DNA of 64,000 nt from Poecilobothrus nobilitatus (GCA_947095535.1 OX352774.1:213640965-213704964); one strand, 5' to 3'; positions 25,523 through 37,893 are shown, counted from the first letter of the stretch. Translations and numbers: made by a program. Notes: generated from the letters alone by a model not told the origin.

Positions 25523-26438
25523 AAATACTAGGAATACCTTTAAGAACTCATTTATAGCATTGATTTTGAATATTTTATAACAAACTATCAATATTTTTAA
25601 GAAATCGATATCTTAATTATTCATATATTTGTTAGTTTATATATATGTATGTATATTATATTGTTATTCTTTTGAATATTTATATAACAGTTAAATTAAT
25701 AATATATATGAAAAAAAAAACGGTTATTTATTCATTATTTGTATATTTAAGTATATTTTTAAAAGTAATCTTTTGGCCTAGATTTTTAATTTTTAAACTC
25801 ATCATTATTACAACTATTATCATTATCATTATAACTGGATGATTGCTTTTCTCTTTAATATTAAATTCATTGTTAATGTTATTTTTATGTCTTACTTACA
25901 GTTATTTTTATCTGATTATTATATATGTACATATATAAACTTCTCATTTTTATACATTTACATTATACAGTAATGAACAAAATAGTACGATAACTTTTAA
26001 ATTAAAGGAAAAACTTTATTCATTATTTATTTACAATTTTTCGAATTTCGAATTTATAAATATTATAAAATATATTCAATTTTGGAGTAATTTGGAAATT
26101 TAAAAAACTTTATTTAATCATAAAATACAAAGTTTGGGATTATATCAGTATTTTAAGTAGTTAAAAGTATAATTTGTTTTCTATAAGAATTTTATTAAAC
26201 TTCTTCTTTTTTTCTGCGTCTTATCAGCTTCGGACGTTGGAAAACATAATGGCAATTTTAATCTTGTCTACTGTTAATCTAAAAGGTGATCTGATGCTCT
26301 TGTTGAATCATTAACTCGAGTTTTTATGACAAGATGTTCTATTTCTGCTCGGTTTTCGCCTTTGTTCTATTTTGTGTTCAAGACATTATCTTTCCGGATG
26401 CCTTGAAATGTGTTCAAAGATGGATGCCTCAAAATGTG
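23741..26438. other. AT-rich non-coding stretch
   Basis: No gene is recognised. The frame at 25645-25842 is Ile/Tyr-rich translation of TA-rich DNA. A perfect TA tract lies at 25485-25520. The patch at 26200-26438 has a more balanced composition but no frame or motif could be placed. Confidence 0.5.
25485..25520. repeat. (TA)n microsatellite
   Basis: This is an AT dinucleotide tract interrupted once by GT. Confidence 0.9.
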
Positions 26439-26575
26439 TTTTTTTTCTAAAGATGGTGGAAATCTTCCAAGGACACCAAAAATATCCCCTTGGCAGTGTC
26501 AGATTCTAATGGGAGATGAAAGTGTCAGATAATGGGATGGAATCCTTAACCACTAACTCTAGGCTAAGCTAAGGG
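26439..26575 (-). repeat. Family G poly(A)-tailed retroposon fragment
   Basis: The minus strand reads AATCTGACACTGCCAAGGGG, then TTTTGGTGTCCTTGGAAGAT, then TTCCACCATCTTTAG and a short A run. The same sequence in the same order ends in a poly(A) run at 48337 on the plus strand. An A tail directly after a fixed 3' end indicates an RNA-copied element; the source is unknown. Confidence 0.65.
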
Positions 26576-27809
26576 GATATGATAAGATAAAACAATTGGA
26601 TGCGGAAACTTAATACCAAAGTATTGTAGTTTCTTAGTTTGCACTTAGTCTGTATTTCTGAGTTTTTTCTAATTCGAGCTAGAACTGCTTTATTTATTAT
26701 ATGATGGACAAGACTTATCATATCTTCTCTAACGACGATAACAAACCACACTTCAAACAAAGTTAAGCTATGTTAAAAAAAGTTAAAAGATTTTTATAAT
26801 ATTTTATTATTGCTTTTAATACCCTTAAAATACATTCCATATGGCTATAAAAAATTCATGAAACAATAAATAATTAAAATAGAATTATTTTAAGAATGGT
26901 TATGGATATATAAAAATCAAAATAATTATAATTGAAATATTATATTTGAGGCTTAAATAATCCTGAAATATTAGCAAAAATTATATAATTGAATGACGGA
27001 TTTTAATACGTTTTTAAAATTCATCTTTTTTTCCTAACATTTTCATAAGAGATAAAATGATAAAAGCTAATATTAGATAATATTAATATATTAAAAATTT
27101 TGAATAACTTGTTTGTTTGTTTGTTATTATCGATATTTAGATACAGTTATCTCAAAATGTGCTTCAGTTACCTTATTTATGTTTTACCTATTTCAAGTCA
27201 TCCTGTAGATAATTAATTGGTTTATACAATAACTATGTAGACTTACCTTTAAATTTTAATATTGGCAAAAAAACTAAATTTTCGAAGGATATTATAAACA
27301 AATGCTTAATTTATAATACATCGAAAGAATAATTGTCGAATGGAAATATTTGAATATAGTTAAAGAATCCATTTTAATTAACTATAGATTTTTTTTTTTT
27401 TTTTGTTTTTACTATAAATAAATGAAAGTTTTTGGTACAAAAACAAAATACTACCACTTAAATGATGGACACTAGAAAATAAAATGTGTTACGTGCAGTG
27501 AAACAATTTGTTATTATATAATATATCTTATAGTATAATTTATTTTTATCTTGATGTTTATCTTAATTTATTAAACATTTGTTTATTCAGTCATTATAAA
27601 TGTGATATCATTTTTATATTTCGTTCTTAATTTAGTTTTAAGAAAAAAAATGGTAAATATTTATTTAATGTCAATTCCTTGGTTTAAATTGTTTTCTTTT
27701 TTTTTTCCAATTCAATTCTTTTTTAAGTTAATCAATTATGAAAATTTGTTAGTTTGTTTATAATTTTAGGAGTAAGTTTTTTAAGATAGTCAAAACGGGT
27801 ACGGTATAT
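26576..27809. other. AT-rich non-coding stretch
   Basis: Nothing is recognised apart from poly(T) runs. Confidence 0.5.
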
Positions 27810-28015
27810 TTGGCAACTTACACTAAACTTGGCAACTGGACATTTGATCAGTGGCAAAAGAGACACTTAAGAAAAATACATTTAGAAAAATAGACAGTTA
27901 GCAAAAAAACACTTGACAACTGGGTACTTTGCAACTTGGACATTTAACAATTTTTACAACTGGACACTTTGCAACTTGGACACTTAACAACTTTTACAAG
28001 GGGACATTGTACAGT
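27810..28015 (+). repeat. Short tandem repeat array, 40 bp period
   Basis: Two clean 40-base units at 27921-27960 and 27961-28000 read TGG-ACTTTGCAACTTGGAC then A-TTAACAA-TTTTACAA. Earlier, more diverged words (CAACTGGACATTTG, CACTTGACAACTGG) extend the pattern back to about 27810. Confidence 0.75.
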
Positions 28016-28069
28016 ATTTAACAATCAACAATATAATTTTCAGCAGTGGATTTCAACTATAACAAACTC

Positions 28070-28265
28070 TTAAGTTATATTACATATGGGTTGCTCTACC
28101 TCGCAAGAAATGTCTTTTGCTGGCCGGTTTCTGGTCAAAACATTAAAAATGAAATTCTTGTACTAGAAGATAACTTCAACATTTTTTTAAGGATAAGTCT
28201 ATGTCACTCAGGACAAAGTATGGAAAAAACAGACAATAAATATTATCTTTACATAAACCCAACTT
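28070..28265 (+). pseudogene. Possible Ty3/Gypsy integrase zinc-region remnant
   Basis: The frame at 28046-28270 contains LYLARNVFCWPVSGQNIKNE. This resembles the 'aR..v.WPg...dI...v' segment before the paired cysteines of gypsy-type integrases. The expected Cys-x2-Cys is not clean and the match is short, so this is tentative. The next 250 bases, including a minus-strand frame at 28311-28526, show no motif. Confidence 0.33.
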
Positions 28266-28529
28266 TTTAACAATAACTAAAAAGTAGCAACTTTCTGACA
28301 ACACAATGCTTTATTTTATGAAGTTGTCAGGCACTGCGGTTTCCTGAAGAACAAGCAGATTGTATATGGGTTGTCTATACACCAATGACTTGATACTGAT
28401 TTTAAACTTTATGACTTTATGCTTTGTACATCGTGTAGCATAATTGTTTGAGTGGCTTCCGCAATTAAGATTAACTTCTAGAAGACCTGACCTGAATATA
28501 ACATATTTAACATTTTGTAACATCATTAT

Positions 28530-29348
28530 ATAACATCATTATAACATCATTTAATATTTTAACATTTTAATATTCTGGGTCTAAAGATGTTTACGACTAT
28601 AATGGAAAATTTATACCATAATTAATTGAATGGCTTTCAATTGAAGTTAAGGTAGTCGTCTTGTTCTGGAACAGTTCGATTACCTTAATAATGTATCAAC
28701 TCATTTATCCATCACTATTATAAATACCTGTATATGTAATTGTATATTTATACCTAATCATTTATTTGTATTAGTACTTATATATTGTATGATTAAGTAT
28801 TTGAAAAACTAGGATAAAAATTATGAAACGATTCTTTTGTTTTTGTTCTAGTTTTATTATAGATGATTACGTGATGGCAGGAAATTAAATTTTTTATTCT
28901 TTCTTTTTTATACTTTTTCTACACCTTTTCTACACTTAAAAAAACTTAAAAACAAAAATACAAAAAAAAAAAAAGAAATAAATATTGTAGGTGCGATAAA
29001 TAAAATTCGCCATTAAAAATTGGTACCTATTATATACCTACATTATTTCTGTTAATATAACAACATATACATATATGTATTTTTGTATTTAATATAAAAA
29101 TGAGGTCTTAAATATTGAATTAGGTTAGTGTTAATTTATTAAAGGTAAGAATGAAAAAACAAAACAAAAAAATGGTTAACGTATAAAAATTCAATATACT
29201 TATGTATGCATATTTATGTACATTTTATATACAATCATAACCTAAGTATATAAGAATATTATTAAGTAATGTAAATATAAAAGAGGTTCTTAAGCTTAAA
29301 TACTTAAGTATATAATTCTGTACATATCTTGATTGAAGTTTAATTATT

Positions 29349-29384
<36 letters not shown>

Positions 29385-31260
29385 TAGTATGATAATAAAA
29401 AATAAATAAATACAGAGTTATTTCAATTGAGTGCAGTTAAAGGTATTATTAAGAATTTATAGAGAGCAAAGGATCACATAACAGGTGCTATTTTTATTAA
29501 TTAATTAATAATAAAAGTGTTCTTCAATTGAGATTAAAAGTAGTATAATAAATAATAAGAATAAGAAAAATTGTTAATAATTGAACAAAGAACACACCTT
29601 AAATTTTTTTTTTTTTATTATAAAAGAGTAAGATACTATGTTGATTAATTACAATTTATTTCAGTTGAATTATTATAACGTAAATATACATAGTACAAAT
29701 ACATATACATATATACATACATAGTATAAAAACATATACATTTATACATATGTTATAATATACTATTTTTATTATTGTCTCTTCTTCTTCTTCCTTTTCA
29801 TCGAACTTTAATGCAACTTTTCAAATTATCCTTTACGATGATTAATATTATTAAGTTTTCAAAATTTATACTAAACTTTTAAGCAGATATCCTTCTATAA
29901 GATTTCCTCAGAAACTTTTTAATAATCTAAATCAGCGAACTATGTCTTTGAATTTTGCATTTCCCCCCCTGTTTCTATAATTTTGATCGTTTTGTTTGTT
30001 AGTATGGTGAACACTAATTAGTCGTAACACCTTCATTTTGGTCATTCTTAAATAAAACATTCAAATATCAGATTTTTAATTAAAATATAACATACATTTA
30101 TTTTTCAATGCAGTAGCAGCTTTGTTCTTCTTAGTTTATAATTACACAATATTAGAATAACGAGATATTTCAGCATCTAAATGAGGGAATTCTTAATTCT
30201 GTACTATAAGTAATGTTTTAATCACTTACTATAATAAAGTTAAATATGGTCTTAATTTTTGGCTATGCCGTGCAGTAGTCATATTATGACCTTTAAATTT
30301 AATTTTACAGCAGGCAGCAATTACTTAATTTTCTTTTGATGCTAAATTTGATATTCATTTTTTTAAATCGAGTATTGAGTTCTTAATATTTGTATCACCC
30401 TGTGTATAAGTATAATTAAGGTATAAATTTTAATCATTTACTAAAAATCAATGCCTATAAGAATAATTTAATATGTAATGTATATAAGATTTCTGTTAGG
30501 AAATTTTTCCCAACATTGATTTTTCTATAGAAGAATATTAATTTATTTATAAAAATAATCTTCTTTAATTTATTTAAATATCCTTTATTTACTCCTATTC
30601 CAAATAAAAATATTAAAAATGTATAGTTGTATTAAAAAAAGAAAAATATTGGGAATAAAAGTAATCAAGGCATAAAAAATAATTTTGCACTAGAATACCC
30701 TAATAATACTACACATTTTTAGCAAAAAAAAACCTTTAATTACTTAATTTGTTCTGATAGTTGTAGCAATTTTTTATTAAAAGTATATTCATTGATTTTT
30801 CTTTTGTGGTAAATATAATATTATTTTATATTTCTTTATTCTGATTGGTGCTTTACTTAAAATAAATTACAAAAAATTTGTAAATAAATAATAGCCCTTT
30901 AATTAAGAAAATTTATAGCAAATTGTCACGTTTTGATCTTTTCTTTTGCGATTATTTTGTTTTTGTTCTTAAAATTCCCCCTATTTTGTTTTTTCAGAGG
31001 AAACTCTCCTGGCGAAAAAAATAAATCTTTTTGAACTGCAGAAGAAATTTTACATTTATAAGTTAAGGGTTTTGAATATAAAAGAATACGATAAGTTAAA
31101 TATTTAAAAACTTGGCAGTTAATCGAGTACCTATTTACTTTTTATAGCAATTGTATAAAAAAGTAATTTGTTAATATTATTACCTTAAAATAATAAATGT
31201 TCTCATTAATTTAAAAAGTAACTAAAAGTAACTTTTAAGTAAATTACTCTGTCAATATAA
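28530..31260. other. AT-rich non-coding stretch with a TA tract
   Basis: No gene is recognised. A (TA)n tract lies at 29352-29380. Confidence 0.5.
29352..29380. repeat. (TA)n microsatellite
   Basis: This is an uninterrupted AT dinucleotide tract. Confidence 0.92.
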
Positions 31261-31272
31261 TTATTTTTGATT

Positions 31273-31457
31273 TTTTTTTTTTTTTCGTGCATTTCCCTGC
31301 CACATAAATGTAACAAGGAAATTACATAGCCTTTCCTTTTCAGACGTGGCTGTACATATCGTGAGGGGGAATTACTCTGTGTGTGCTTCGAACCCATACT
31401 CCTTCAGTGTTTACCGCGTATTTTATACGCTCTTATCCACTAGGTAACCGAGACCCC
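31273..31457 (-). mobile_element. tRNA-derived SINE, type I, complete with target-site duplication
   Basis: On the minus strand the head reads GGGGTCTCGGTTACCTAGTG (A-box region). Next come GAAGGAGTATGGGTTCGAAG (B-box) and CCCCCTCACGATATG. The body is GGAAAGGCTATGTAATTTCC, then TGTTACATTTATGTGGCAGG, and it ends in a poly(A) run. The 12-base word TTATTTTTGATT stands at 31261-31272 and again at 31458-31469, a perfect duplication that marks both ends. RNA polymerase III would transcribe such an element and a partner LINE would mobilise it; it encodes no protein. Confidence 0.92.
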
Positions 31458-31634
31458 TTATTTTTGATTGGTTAGATTTGCAAATATGTTCATCAATTAA
31501 AAGTTTATTTAAGAACGGAGAACAGCATTTAACTTCAAATACAATCCTCTTAGCAACTGTATTAAAAGTATTAGGAATATATTCACTAATATGAATCTTT
31601 TTTAAATTAATGTATTATAAAAAAAAATTATAAT

Positions 31635-33216
31635 TATACCCGTACGATAGGATCGGGTATAATAAAATTACTCCTCCGTTTGTAACACCTCGAAATAAGC
31701 GAGCTAGATATACCTTCAAAGGTATGGATCGCATCAGAAAAAAATTCTAAGACTTTCGAGCCATGTCCGTCCGTCCGTCCGTCCGTCCGTCAGCACGCTA
31801 ACTCAAAAACTAAGAAAGCTAGAATCTTGAAATTTACACAAAATATTTTGGGAGTAATTTGTAGGTTCCCTATTTTTTTTGGTTGAGTTTGGACCAAGCC
31901 TTAGGGTAGCTCTCGAACACCTAACTTTTAGATCCCCACATTTTTTTTGCAATAGAGCTATGAAATTTTAACTACCGATAGATCTCCCAAAAATATTAAT
32001 TTTATTTTTAATAACTTTTTTTTGTAGCCCCACCCGTTACGGAGCTACAGCTCCCCAAAGGTTCAAAAAAGCTCTATATTTAAATTGTTATAGCACAAGT
32101 TGTATAAGGTATATCTTCATTTTGAAAACGCCAAATTATTACCAATTTCATTAGCTTTAAAAGTATATATACAATAAATATATAATTTTGGCATACGGTG
32201 TCTTAATTTACCGTTATGCGAAACTCAAATTTTGCAAAATTCTTTAACCTTTCCATCTTCTAAACGGTTAAAGTTGGAAACTTGAAATTTTGACAGAAGT
32301 TAGATCTTTGAAAATTAGTATGAGCCATTTCAGAAATTTTTTTTGTATCACCCCCCGTTTAGGAGCTGTAAGGGGTCAAAAACTGAAAATTTCTTATTTT
32401 GAAACACCTGTAACTTGAACACCTGTTAAAATTTTTTTGAAGTAATACACAAAAATTAAAGCTCCAACATTATACTCTTATTTCTGTTAACAACTTTTTT
32501 TAATAATATAGGGTTACTTTATAATTGACGAAAGTGTTACTTGATTTTTTCAAATTTTCTAACAAATTTCTTTAACAAATTTTTTCCATTTTGTTTTACT
32601 CGATAATTTGAAATTGTTGGGGATATAATGCGTAGTACAAAAAAATGTAAATAAATAAACAACATAACGGTTGCTTGAAGAATTTTTATTTATATGATAT
32701 TGATATATATACATACTTATATAATATCATGTTTACTTACATATCGTATATGTCACTAGTGAATGAATGATAAGAGTATAGATGTATATTATATAGCGCC
32801 GTATTTACATATATGTATTTTATTGTACTTATAAGAAATTATTCTGTCAATGCAATATTTAAATATAATATAATATAATATTTAAAATTATATTTACTGT
32901 TTTGTACTTAGTAAATTTAATATACATTTACCGCTTAGTATTAAATGGTACTATAGAATATTTGAAAAAGTTTTGGATTGATAATCGTTATGTGGAAGGT
33001 TAGAACCTGCTTTTGAAGAATGTACATATAAACATATAGTTTGAATATATGTACAACCCATAGTTTTAGAAATTATAAAATTCACCCAAATTATTTTAAA
33101 ATACTAAAATATTAAAAAAATAATATTGTAAGCAGAGTGACAGGCTGTGAACATACTAACGGTTCGTACGGGTATCTAAGAGTTGACAAAGTCAACTGTA
33201 TTCTTCCTCGTTTTTT
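31635..33216 (+). mobile_element. Mosaic element: family B ends around a family A body
   Basis: It starts with the family B hairpin TATACCC...GGGTATAATAAAA, core GGTATGGATCGCATC and a GTCCGTCC tract at 31764-31791. It ends with GTACGGGTATCTAAG, the perfect hairpin AGTTGACAAAGTCAACT (33181-33197) and TTCTTCCTCGTTTTTT. Between about 32010 and 32520 the sequence follows family A instead: GTAGCCCCACCCGTTACGG, AATTTACCGTTATGCG, CACCCCCCGTTTAGGAGC and CACCTGTAACTTGAAC. The part from 32560 to 33140 is unassigned AT-rich DNA. A hairpin just before the 3' end is typical of Helitron-type elements. No protein is encoded. Confidence 0.82.
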
Positions 33217-34046
33217 ATTAGACTCAATAAAATTTTTTAGCAAAAGGGGAATTTCCGAAAAATTAAAAAATCATTTGCCTTAAATATAAGTCTTGTGGTC
33301 ACAGTAATGGTAGCAAAATGGTGCTAACGCGCGAATTGTGGTCTTATCACGGCTGACAGACATACAGCCACGTATACCAACTAACTTGTATGTAATAGTG
33401 GGTTTTGTTAAAGAGTAAATATAATCAGTTATTATTTAAATATTTAAAACGATTTCTCGTTATTTTAATTGAGAAACATTTTGAAGTTGGAAAATTCGAA
33501 TTTAAAGACGAATTTATTCGAATTTTAAAGATGAATTTATTCGAATAACTGTTTAACTATTTTTTGAATAACGAATAACTAATTTTCATATAAAACCGTT
33601 ATTAATCTATAAATTTAATTTAATTTTTGAATTTCTCTAGTTCTTAACTTAATGTCAGAATAATTTGTATAATATCCTTTGAGCTTCAATTCCATATTAA
33701 CTTGCTATAAAACAATAATTTTGATTAAAAAGAAATCCTAATATTTTCTTAGTACGTGTAATCGGTTGTATTTTGTTTTGATCTTTCAATCTCTCCTTGT
33801 CACCACCGTTCCTTTAAAGACCTTATCAATATGTATAAAAATCTGAAATGCCGATTTTATGTCAAAAATATTATTTTACTTATATATGACAACTACACTA
33901 GTTAATGGTAATGTAACGGACGTTATTTTTTTTTTCTAATTTTAGAAAAATTGAAATCGTTTTCTCCCAAAAAAACTGATGTTTCGGATGTTATTGATCC
34001 CCATTTGTAATTAAATAAAGTACATACATATATACATTTTACTACA
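33217..34046. other. AT-rich non-coding stretch with a small duplication
   Basis: A two-unit repeat, GAATTTATTCGAATTTTAAAG-like, lies at 33485-33550. GTAGCAAAATGGTGCTAACGC near 33309 resembles a tRNA A-box but has no B-box partner. Confidence 0.5.
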
Positions 34047-34240
34047 TTTTTTTTTTTGGTGCATTTTTCTGCCACATAAATGTAACAAGGAAATTACATA
34101 GCCTTTCCTGTCCAGACATGGCTGGACATGTCGTAAGGGGGAATTACTTTTACGACGTGTGTGGGATTCGAACCCACACTACCTCGGTGTTTAAAGCGTA
34201 TTTTATACGCTCTTATCTACTAGCCCACCGAGACCCCCTA
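34047..34240 (-). mobile_element. tRNA-derived SINE, type I
   Basis: This is the cleanest head in the window. On the minus strand it reads GGGGGTCTCGGTGGGCTAGT, then AGATAAGAGCG (A-box). GTGTGGGTTCGAATCCCACA (B-box and T-arm, well paired) follows, then ACGTCGTAAAAGTAATTCCC and CTTACGACATG, which pair as a hairpin. The body contains TGTCCAGCCATGTCTGGACA, a perfect stem-loop, then the shared tail and A run. It lies about 240 bp beyond the stop codon of the small minus-strand gene. No clear target-site duplication is seen. Confidence 0.9.
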
Positions 34241-34442
34241 AAAATTAGTTAAAACATTTATTGAATGAAAACATTTTTAGCATTAACTTTCTTGAAAATT
34301 TTTACTTTATAACAAAAACACTTTTTAACCAAAGATAACCAAAATTACATTAAACGAAAACAAAACGAAAAAAAAAAGCCAAAAGTAACATATTGAGAAA
34401 CAGATAAAAACTTATTATCTAAAATATTTGATTTGTTAAAGA

Positions 34443-34448
34443 TTTAAT
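34443..34448 (-). terminator. Possible ATTAAA polyadenylation signal
   Basis: ATTAAA on the minus strand lies about 33 bases after the stop codon of the 106-codon gene. In DNA this AT-rich the hexamer is expected often, so support is positional only. A full AATAAA occurs further on at 34257-34262. Confidence 0.3.
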
Positions 34449-34480
34449 GATGTTTTATAATAAAAAAAAAATTTTCTTTT

Positions 34481-34801
34481 TTACATAATATCTTCTTCGA
34501 TTGATGTTGGTAGTGTTATATGTTGGAAACCTTTTTTTGGATTTTCAAATTGAATACGTACAGCTCTTCTAACTAAATCTTGTAATTTTAATTTTTCAAC
34601 TTCTAACATTTTTTGAAGATTTGAAAAATCTTGTTTACCACAATTATTTGATTTACCAGCTAAAAATTTCCCATATAAATTTCGTTTAATTGCATCAAAT
34701 ATTGTTATTTCATTTTTTATTAATGCTAATATTTCATTATATTGTTCTTCTATTGATTTGGGAACTTCTTCTGACATTTTAACTTTTTTTGCATCACCCA
34801 T
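34481..34801 (-). CDS. Uncharacterised 106-residue helical protein
   Basis: I do not recognise the family. The frame opens ATGGGTG after TATTATAAA, giving A at -3 and G at +4, a good eukaryotic start. The protein is mixed in composition, unlike the Phe/Lys/Asn strings made by chance frames here. After a charged start (MGDAKKVKMSEEVPKS), residues 15-48 form a probable amphipathic helix (EEQYNEILALIKNEITIFDA) ending in GKFLAGKS. Residues 58-86 form a second (NLQKMLEVEKLKLQDLVRRA). The end is NPKKGFQHITLPTSIEEDIM. There is no signal peptide or membrane segment; Cys54 is the only cysteine. Y21, I31, I38, F46, GKS49-51, EKLKL69-73 and NP87-88 have counterparts in the divergent ORF at 37894-38259. 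A single exon is assumed; upstream exons cannot be excluded. Confidence 0.62.
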   Translation of the reverse strand: MGDAKKVKMSEEVPKSIEEQYNEILALIKNEITIFDAIKRNLYGKFLAGKSNNCGKQDFSNLQKMLEVEKLKLQDLVRRAVRIQFENPKKGFQHITLPTSIEEDIM

Positions 34802-35599
34802 TTTATAATATTTAATGAATTTTTATTTATTTTTTTTTTTTTTGTTTTAAGAAGATATTTTTTAATTTTAAATTCTAATCCAAAATTTAATTTAGAATTC
34901 AAATTTCAAATTTTTTTTTTTTTTACTATAAATTTTTTTAAATTTTTTTTATTTTTTTTTAGAAAATAATTAATTTGTTTGATTTTTTTTTTTGTTATCT
35001 TTAGAAAATTTATTAATAAATAAATGTCTACTTCATTTTTTTTATTTTTTTTTTATTTCAAGAATTAAGATTTATAATTTTTCATGTTTTTCCTTTTCGA
35101 TATCCTTTTAAATATTAAAATATGATGTTGTACTTTCACTGAAAACGTTCGAAGCAATTGTAATCGAATAGAAAATGTTTGAATAAATTTTCAAAATCCA
35201 TAGTTTTAAGTTTAAGATTACGATTTTCATATTGAAACAGTTTTGGTTCATAAATAATTTTTGGTATTCAGTACGTTGGTGGCTTCGAAATTTTTTGTAG
35301 GGTAATAAAGTGTATATTCTAATTTATTAAAATTTTTAATTTAAAAACATTTTTGCGATTATCTTAACAAATGCTAATGGTAATGTTTTAATGCATATTT
35401 GCTTTCTTATTTTCTTCTATAATATAGTTTTCTTTGCCAAAGTATGTGAAGGAAATATAATGTAAAAGAGGTGTCCGAAAACTTACTTTACACTTTTCAC
35501 ATTTTTTTCCTTGACAAAGTATTCAAGTATAATCCCCAGGTTCAATACATACGAAAGAATTCTGTAGAGAATATAATGTAAAAAGACTCAGAAAATTCT
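34802..35599. other. AT-rich region upstream of the small minus-strand gene
   Basis: This holds the presumed promoter and 5' leader of the 106-codon gene. Long T runs on the plus strand mean A runs upstream of the gene's start. No TATA or initiator element can be picked out with confidence. Confidence 0.4.
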
Positions 35600-35893
35600 A
35601 AAACTAAATAGAACCGATCTGATAATATACATGGGAATTAGCATAGGACACCTGTTGCTAAGGTGTCACGCCGAAAGAATAGGTATAAAGGAGTTGAATC
35701 TATGCGTAGGGAATGTGGACAAGAGGCAGAAACAGTACTTCACATTCTGTGCCAATGCCTAAACTTGAGGACCCAAAGGCGAAGAACTTTGGTAGAGGAT
35801 CAATGGGGTAACTTCTCCGAGGTGAGAATGCTCAATTAAGGAGACATAGTGCGTTTCATAAAGGGAATTGAGTGGATCGACAAAACGCTGTAG
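35600..35893 (+). pseudogene. Non-LTR retrotransposon C-terminal remnant
   Basis: From 35637 one frame reads ISIGHLLLRCHAERIGIKEL then NLC. The next frame, from 35702, continues MRRECGQEAETVLHILCQCL and NLRTQRRRTLVED to a TAA at 35837. After it GDIVRFIKGIEWIDKTL runs to TAG at 35891. Together they match the tail of I/R1/Jockey-type second ORFs: 'LTGH...', a C-x2-C...H...C-x-C-type motif (ECGQ...LHILCQC), and a closing 'FI...'. One frameshift and one in-frame stop make it dead. The sequence differs from the 19.4-20.4 kb remnant, so it is another element. Confidence 0.8.
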
Positions 35894-37893
35894 AAAGCGA
35901 GCGGATCGTTGATCAGGGCAGCACAACGGGTCACAGGGCCTAGGTGTAAGAGCAACTTTATGCCCCCCTGAGAAACAACAACAAGAACAACTATTCAAAG
36001 AATTCATAGTAATCTAAGTATAGGTATAGGTCCAATGAAACATATATACATATTTTCAATATTGCAATAAGAAAATATTTGGAAATTTGTCAAAGTCATA
36101 TTCTTTTATGAAAATTATTAAAAAACAAATATAAATTTCATAATTTTTGACACAATGAGAAAAACATCAACTGTTATTCAATGAAATTTGATTAAGTGTT
36201 TACCTTTGAGGTACTATGCTAGTGACAAAAAAAAAAAATTACCGTGCTTTTAAAATTTGTCGATAACATTGATTATTGTACACTAAAAACCGACTACTTG
36301 TCAATGTAGTTAACTATAGTTGACATATTGTATAGTAGAAATTACATTAGTATAAAATGTCAAAAATGCAAAGATGAAGAAATATTTCTGAGACTTTCTA
36401 AAACATTGACAACTGCATTATCAAAATTTAACGTTAATTAATTGAAAAGTAAAATTATATCATGATAGTTTTATACATATCTATGATCATTGTACACATT
36501 CCCATGATTCTACGATTCAGTAGATTCAGATCACATATTCCATATAAATGATTCAGTAGCCAGCTATCAATTAAAATGACTTACGATAATTTGCCGAGTT
36601 TAATAAAAAAACAGTGAAAAAAAAAATATCGTAAGTCTGTAGTAAGTATAACGTTAGTATAACCAAGTATATATTCGTATAAGGAATATTGCAAAGAGAA
36701 TTTAATCATTTTTTTCTTTAACAAAAAAAAAAAAAAAAAACAAAAATGAATCAAAATAAAATAAAATAATAGTTGAATGTTTTTAACAAAACCAAACCAA
36801 AACCATACTCAATAAAAAATTACTTAACAACTAGAATACTTTAATTCAATTTATTTTATTTTCTTTTGTTTTCTTTGCCTCGTTATTTTTATTATTGTGA
36901 ATTATAAAAGGAAATATTTTTTTTTTTATGATTTGTTTTTTTTTTTTTATTTTCAATTTATTATTGACATTTTCGATTAAGGAATCATTCAAAATACAAC
37001 AATGTGTCGAATTGATTCCATAAAAATTTAATTTTCAAATATTTTCATTTGGGATTCGTGTTCCTGGATTTTTTTTTTTTTTATTCTTTTCTTGTATTTT
37101 AAAGATAAAAACAAAATTTAAAGAAAAAACAAATATTAATAAAAACCAACAAAAAAAAAAAAAAAAATCTTTTAAGGATCTATAAAAGGATTATTTATTA
37201 TATATGTAGTATGTACAAATAAATGTATATATATTATATATCTGTGCATGTATATATTACAATACGATAAAATAGAACTTCTTCCTATTTTTATTAAATT
37301 TTCTTTTAGATACATACATGTAATATGTATATATAGTACATTAATATGTTACAATACAATAATATTAATAATATTTAATAGAATATTTATATATAGTTTT
37401 GCCTTCCTAAATATGTCACCCATGACAACTCTCCCTTTATTTTTTTTTTTTTTTTTTTTGTATTTTCATTTATTCTATTTCCACAAGGCATATAATAATA
37501 ATAATATGTCACATTAAGGATATTCTAAATAAATCTGTTAGTTTGCTGTAAAAATTCACTCAGATAGTGTTTAGTGGAAAAATAGTTAAAGAATGTTATT
37601 AATTGTCTCAAAAATATAAAAATAAATAATAAAAATTAAAAAAAAAAACAAAAAAATTTTTTTTTTAAAGTTTAAAACATTTCAATATTTTTTAAATATA
37701 TGAATTAATATCAGTTTTTTAGTATTTATATTTTATAAAAAACATAAACAAAAAATAAAAAAAACAGAAAAAAAAAAAAAACTAATCAATCAAACAAAAA
37801 AATATAATAAATTATAAACTTTAAAGTAAAAAAAAAAAAACCAAAAAAAAAAAACAAGAAATTAATATTTCAAATATAACGAATATAAAAGAA
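35894..37893. other. 3' non-coding tail of the retroelement, then AT-rich DNA upstream of the plus-strand gene
   Basis: About 100 relatively GC-rich bases (35894-36000) after the retroelement stop, ending in AACAACAACAAGAACAAC, are probably its 3' untranslated part. The remainder is A/T-rich with many A runs, dense just before the ORF at 37894. The frame at 37248-37517 is low-complexity and is not called. Confidence 0.5.

Noticed and set aside
28311..28526. 71-codon minus-strand frame next to the gypsy-like patch
   Set aside because: No motif could be matched and the direction is opposite to the possible integrase remnant.
34047..34240. A functional tRNA gene in the SINE head
   Set aside because: The T-arm is good, but the same head occurs in several copies fused to a fixed body and tail, which marks a SINE.
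35759..36007. 82-codon Cys-rich minus-strand frame
   Set aside because: It is antisense to the clear C-terminal motif of a non-LTR retrotransposon on the plus strand.
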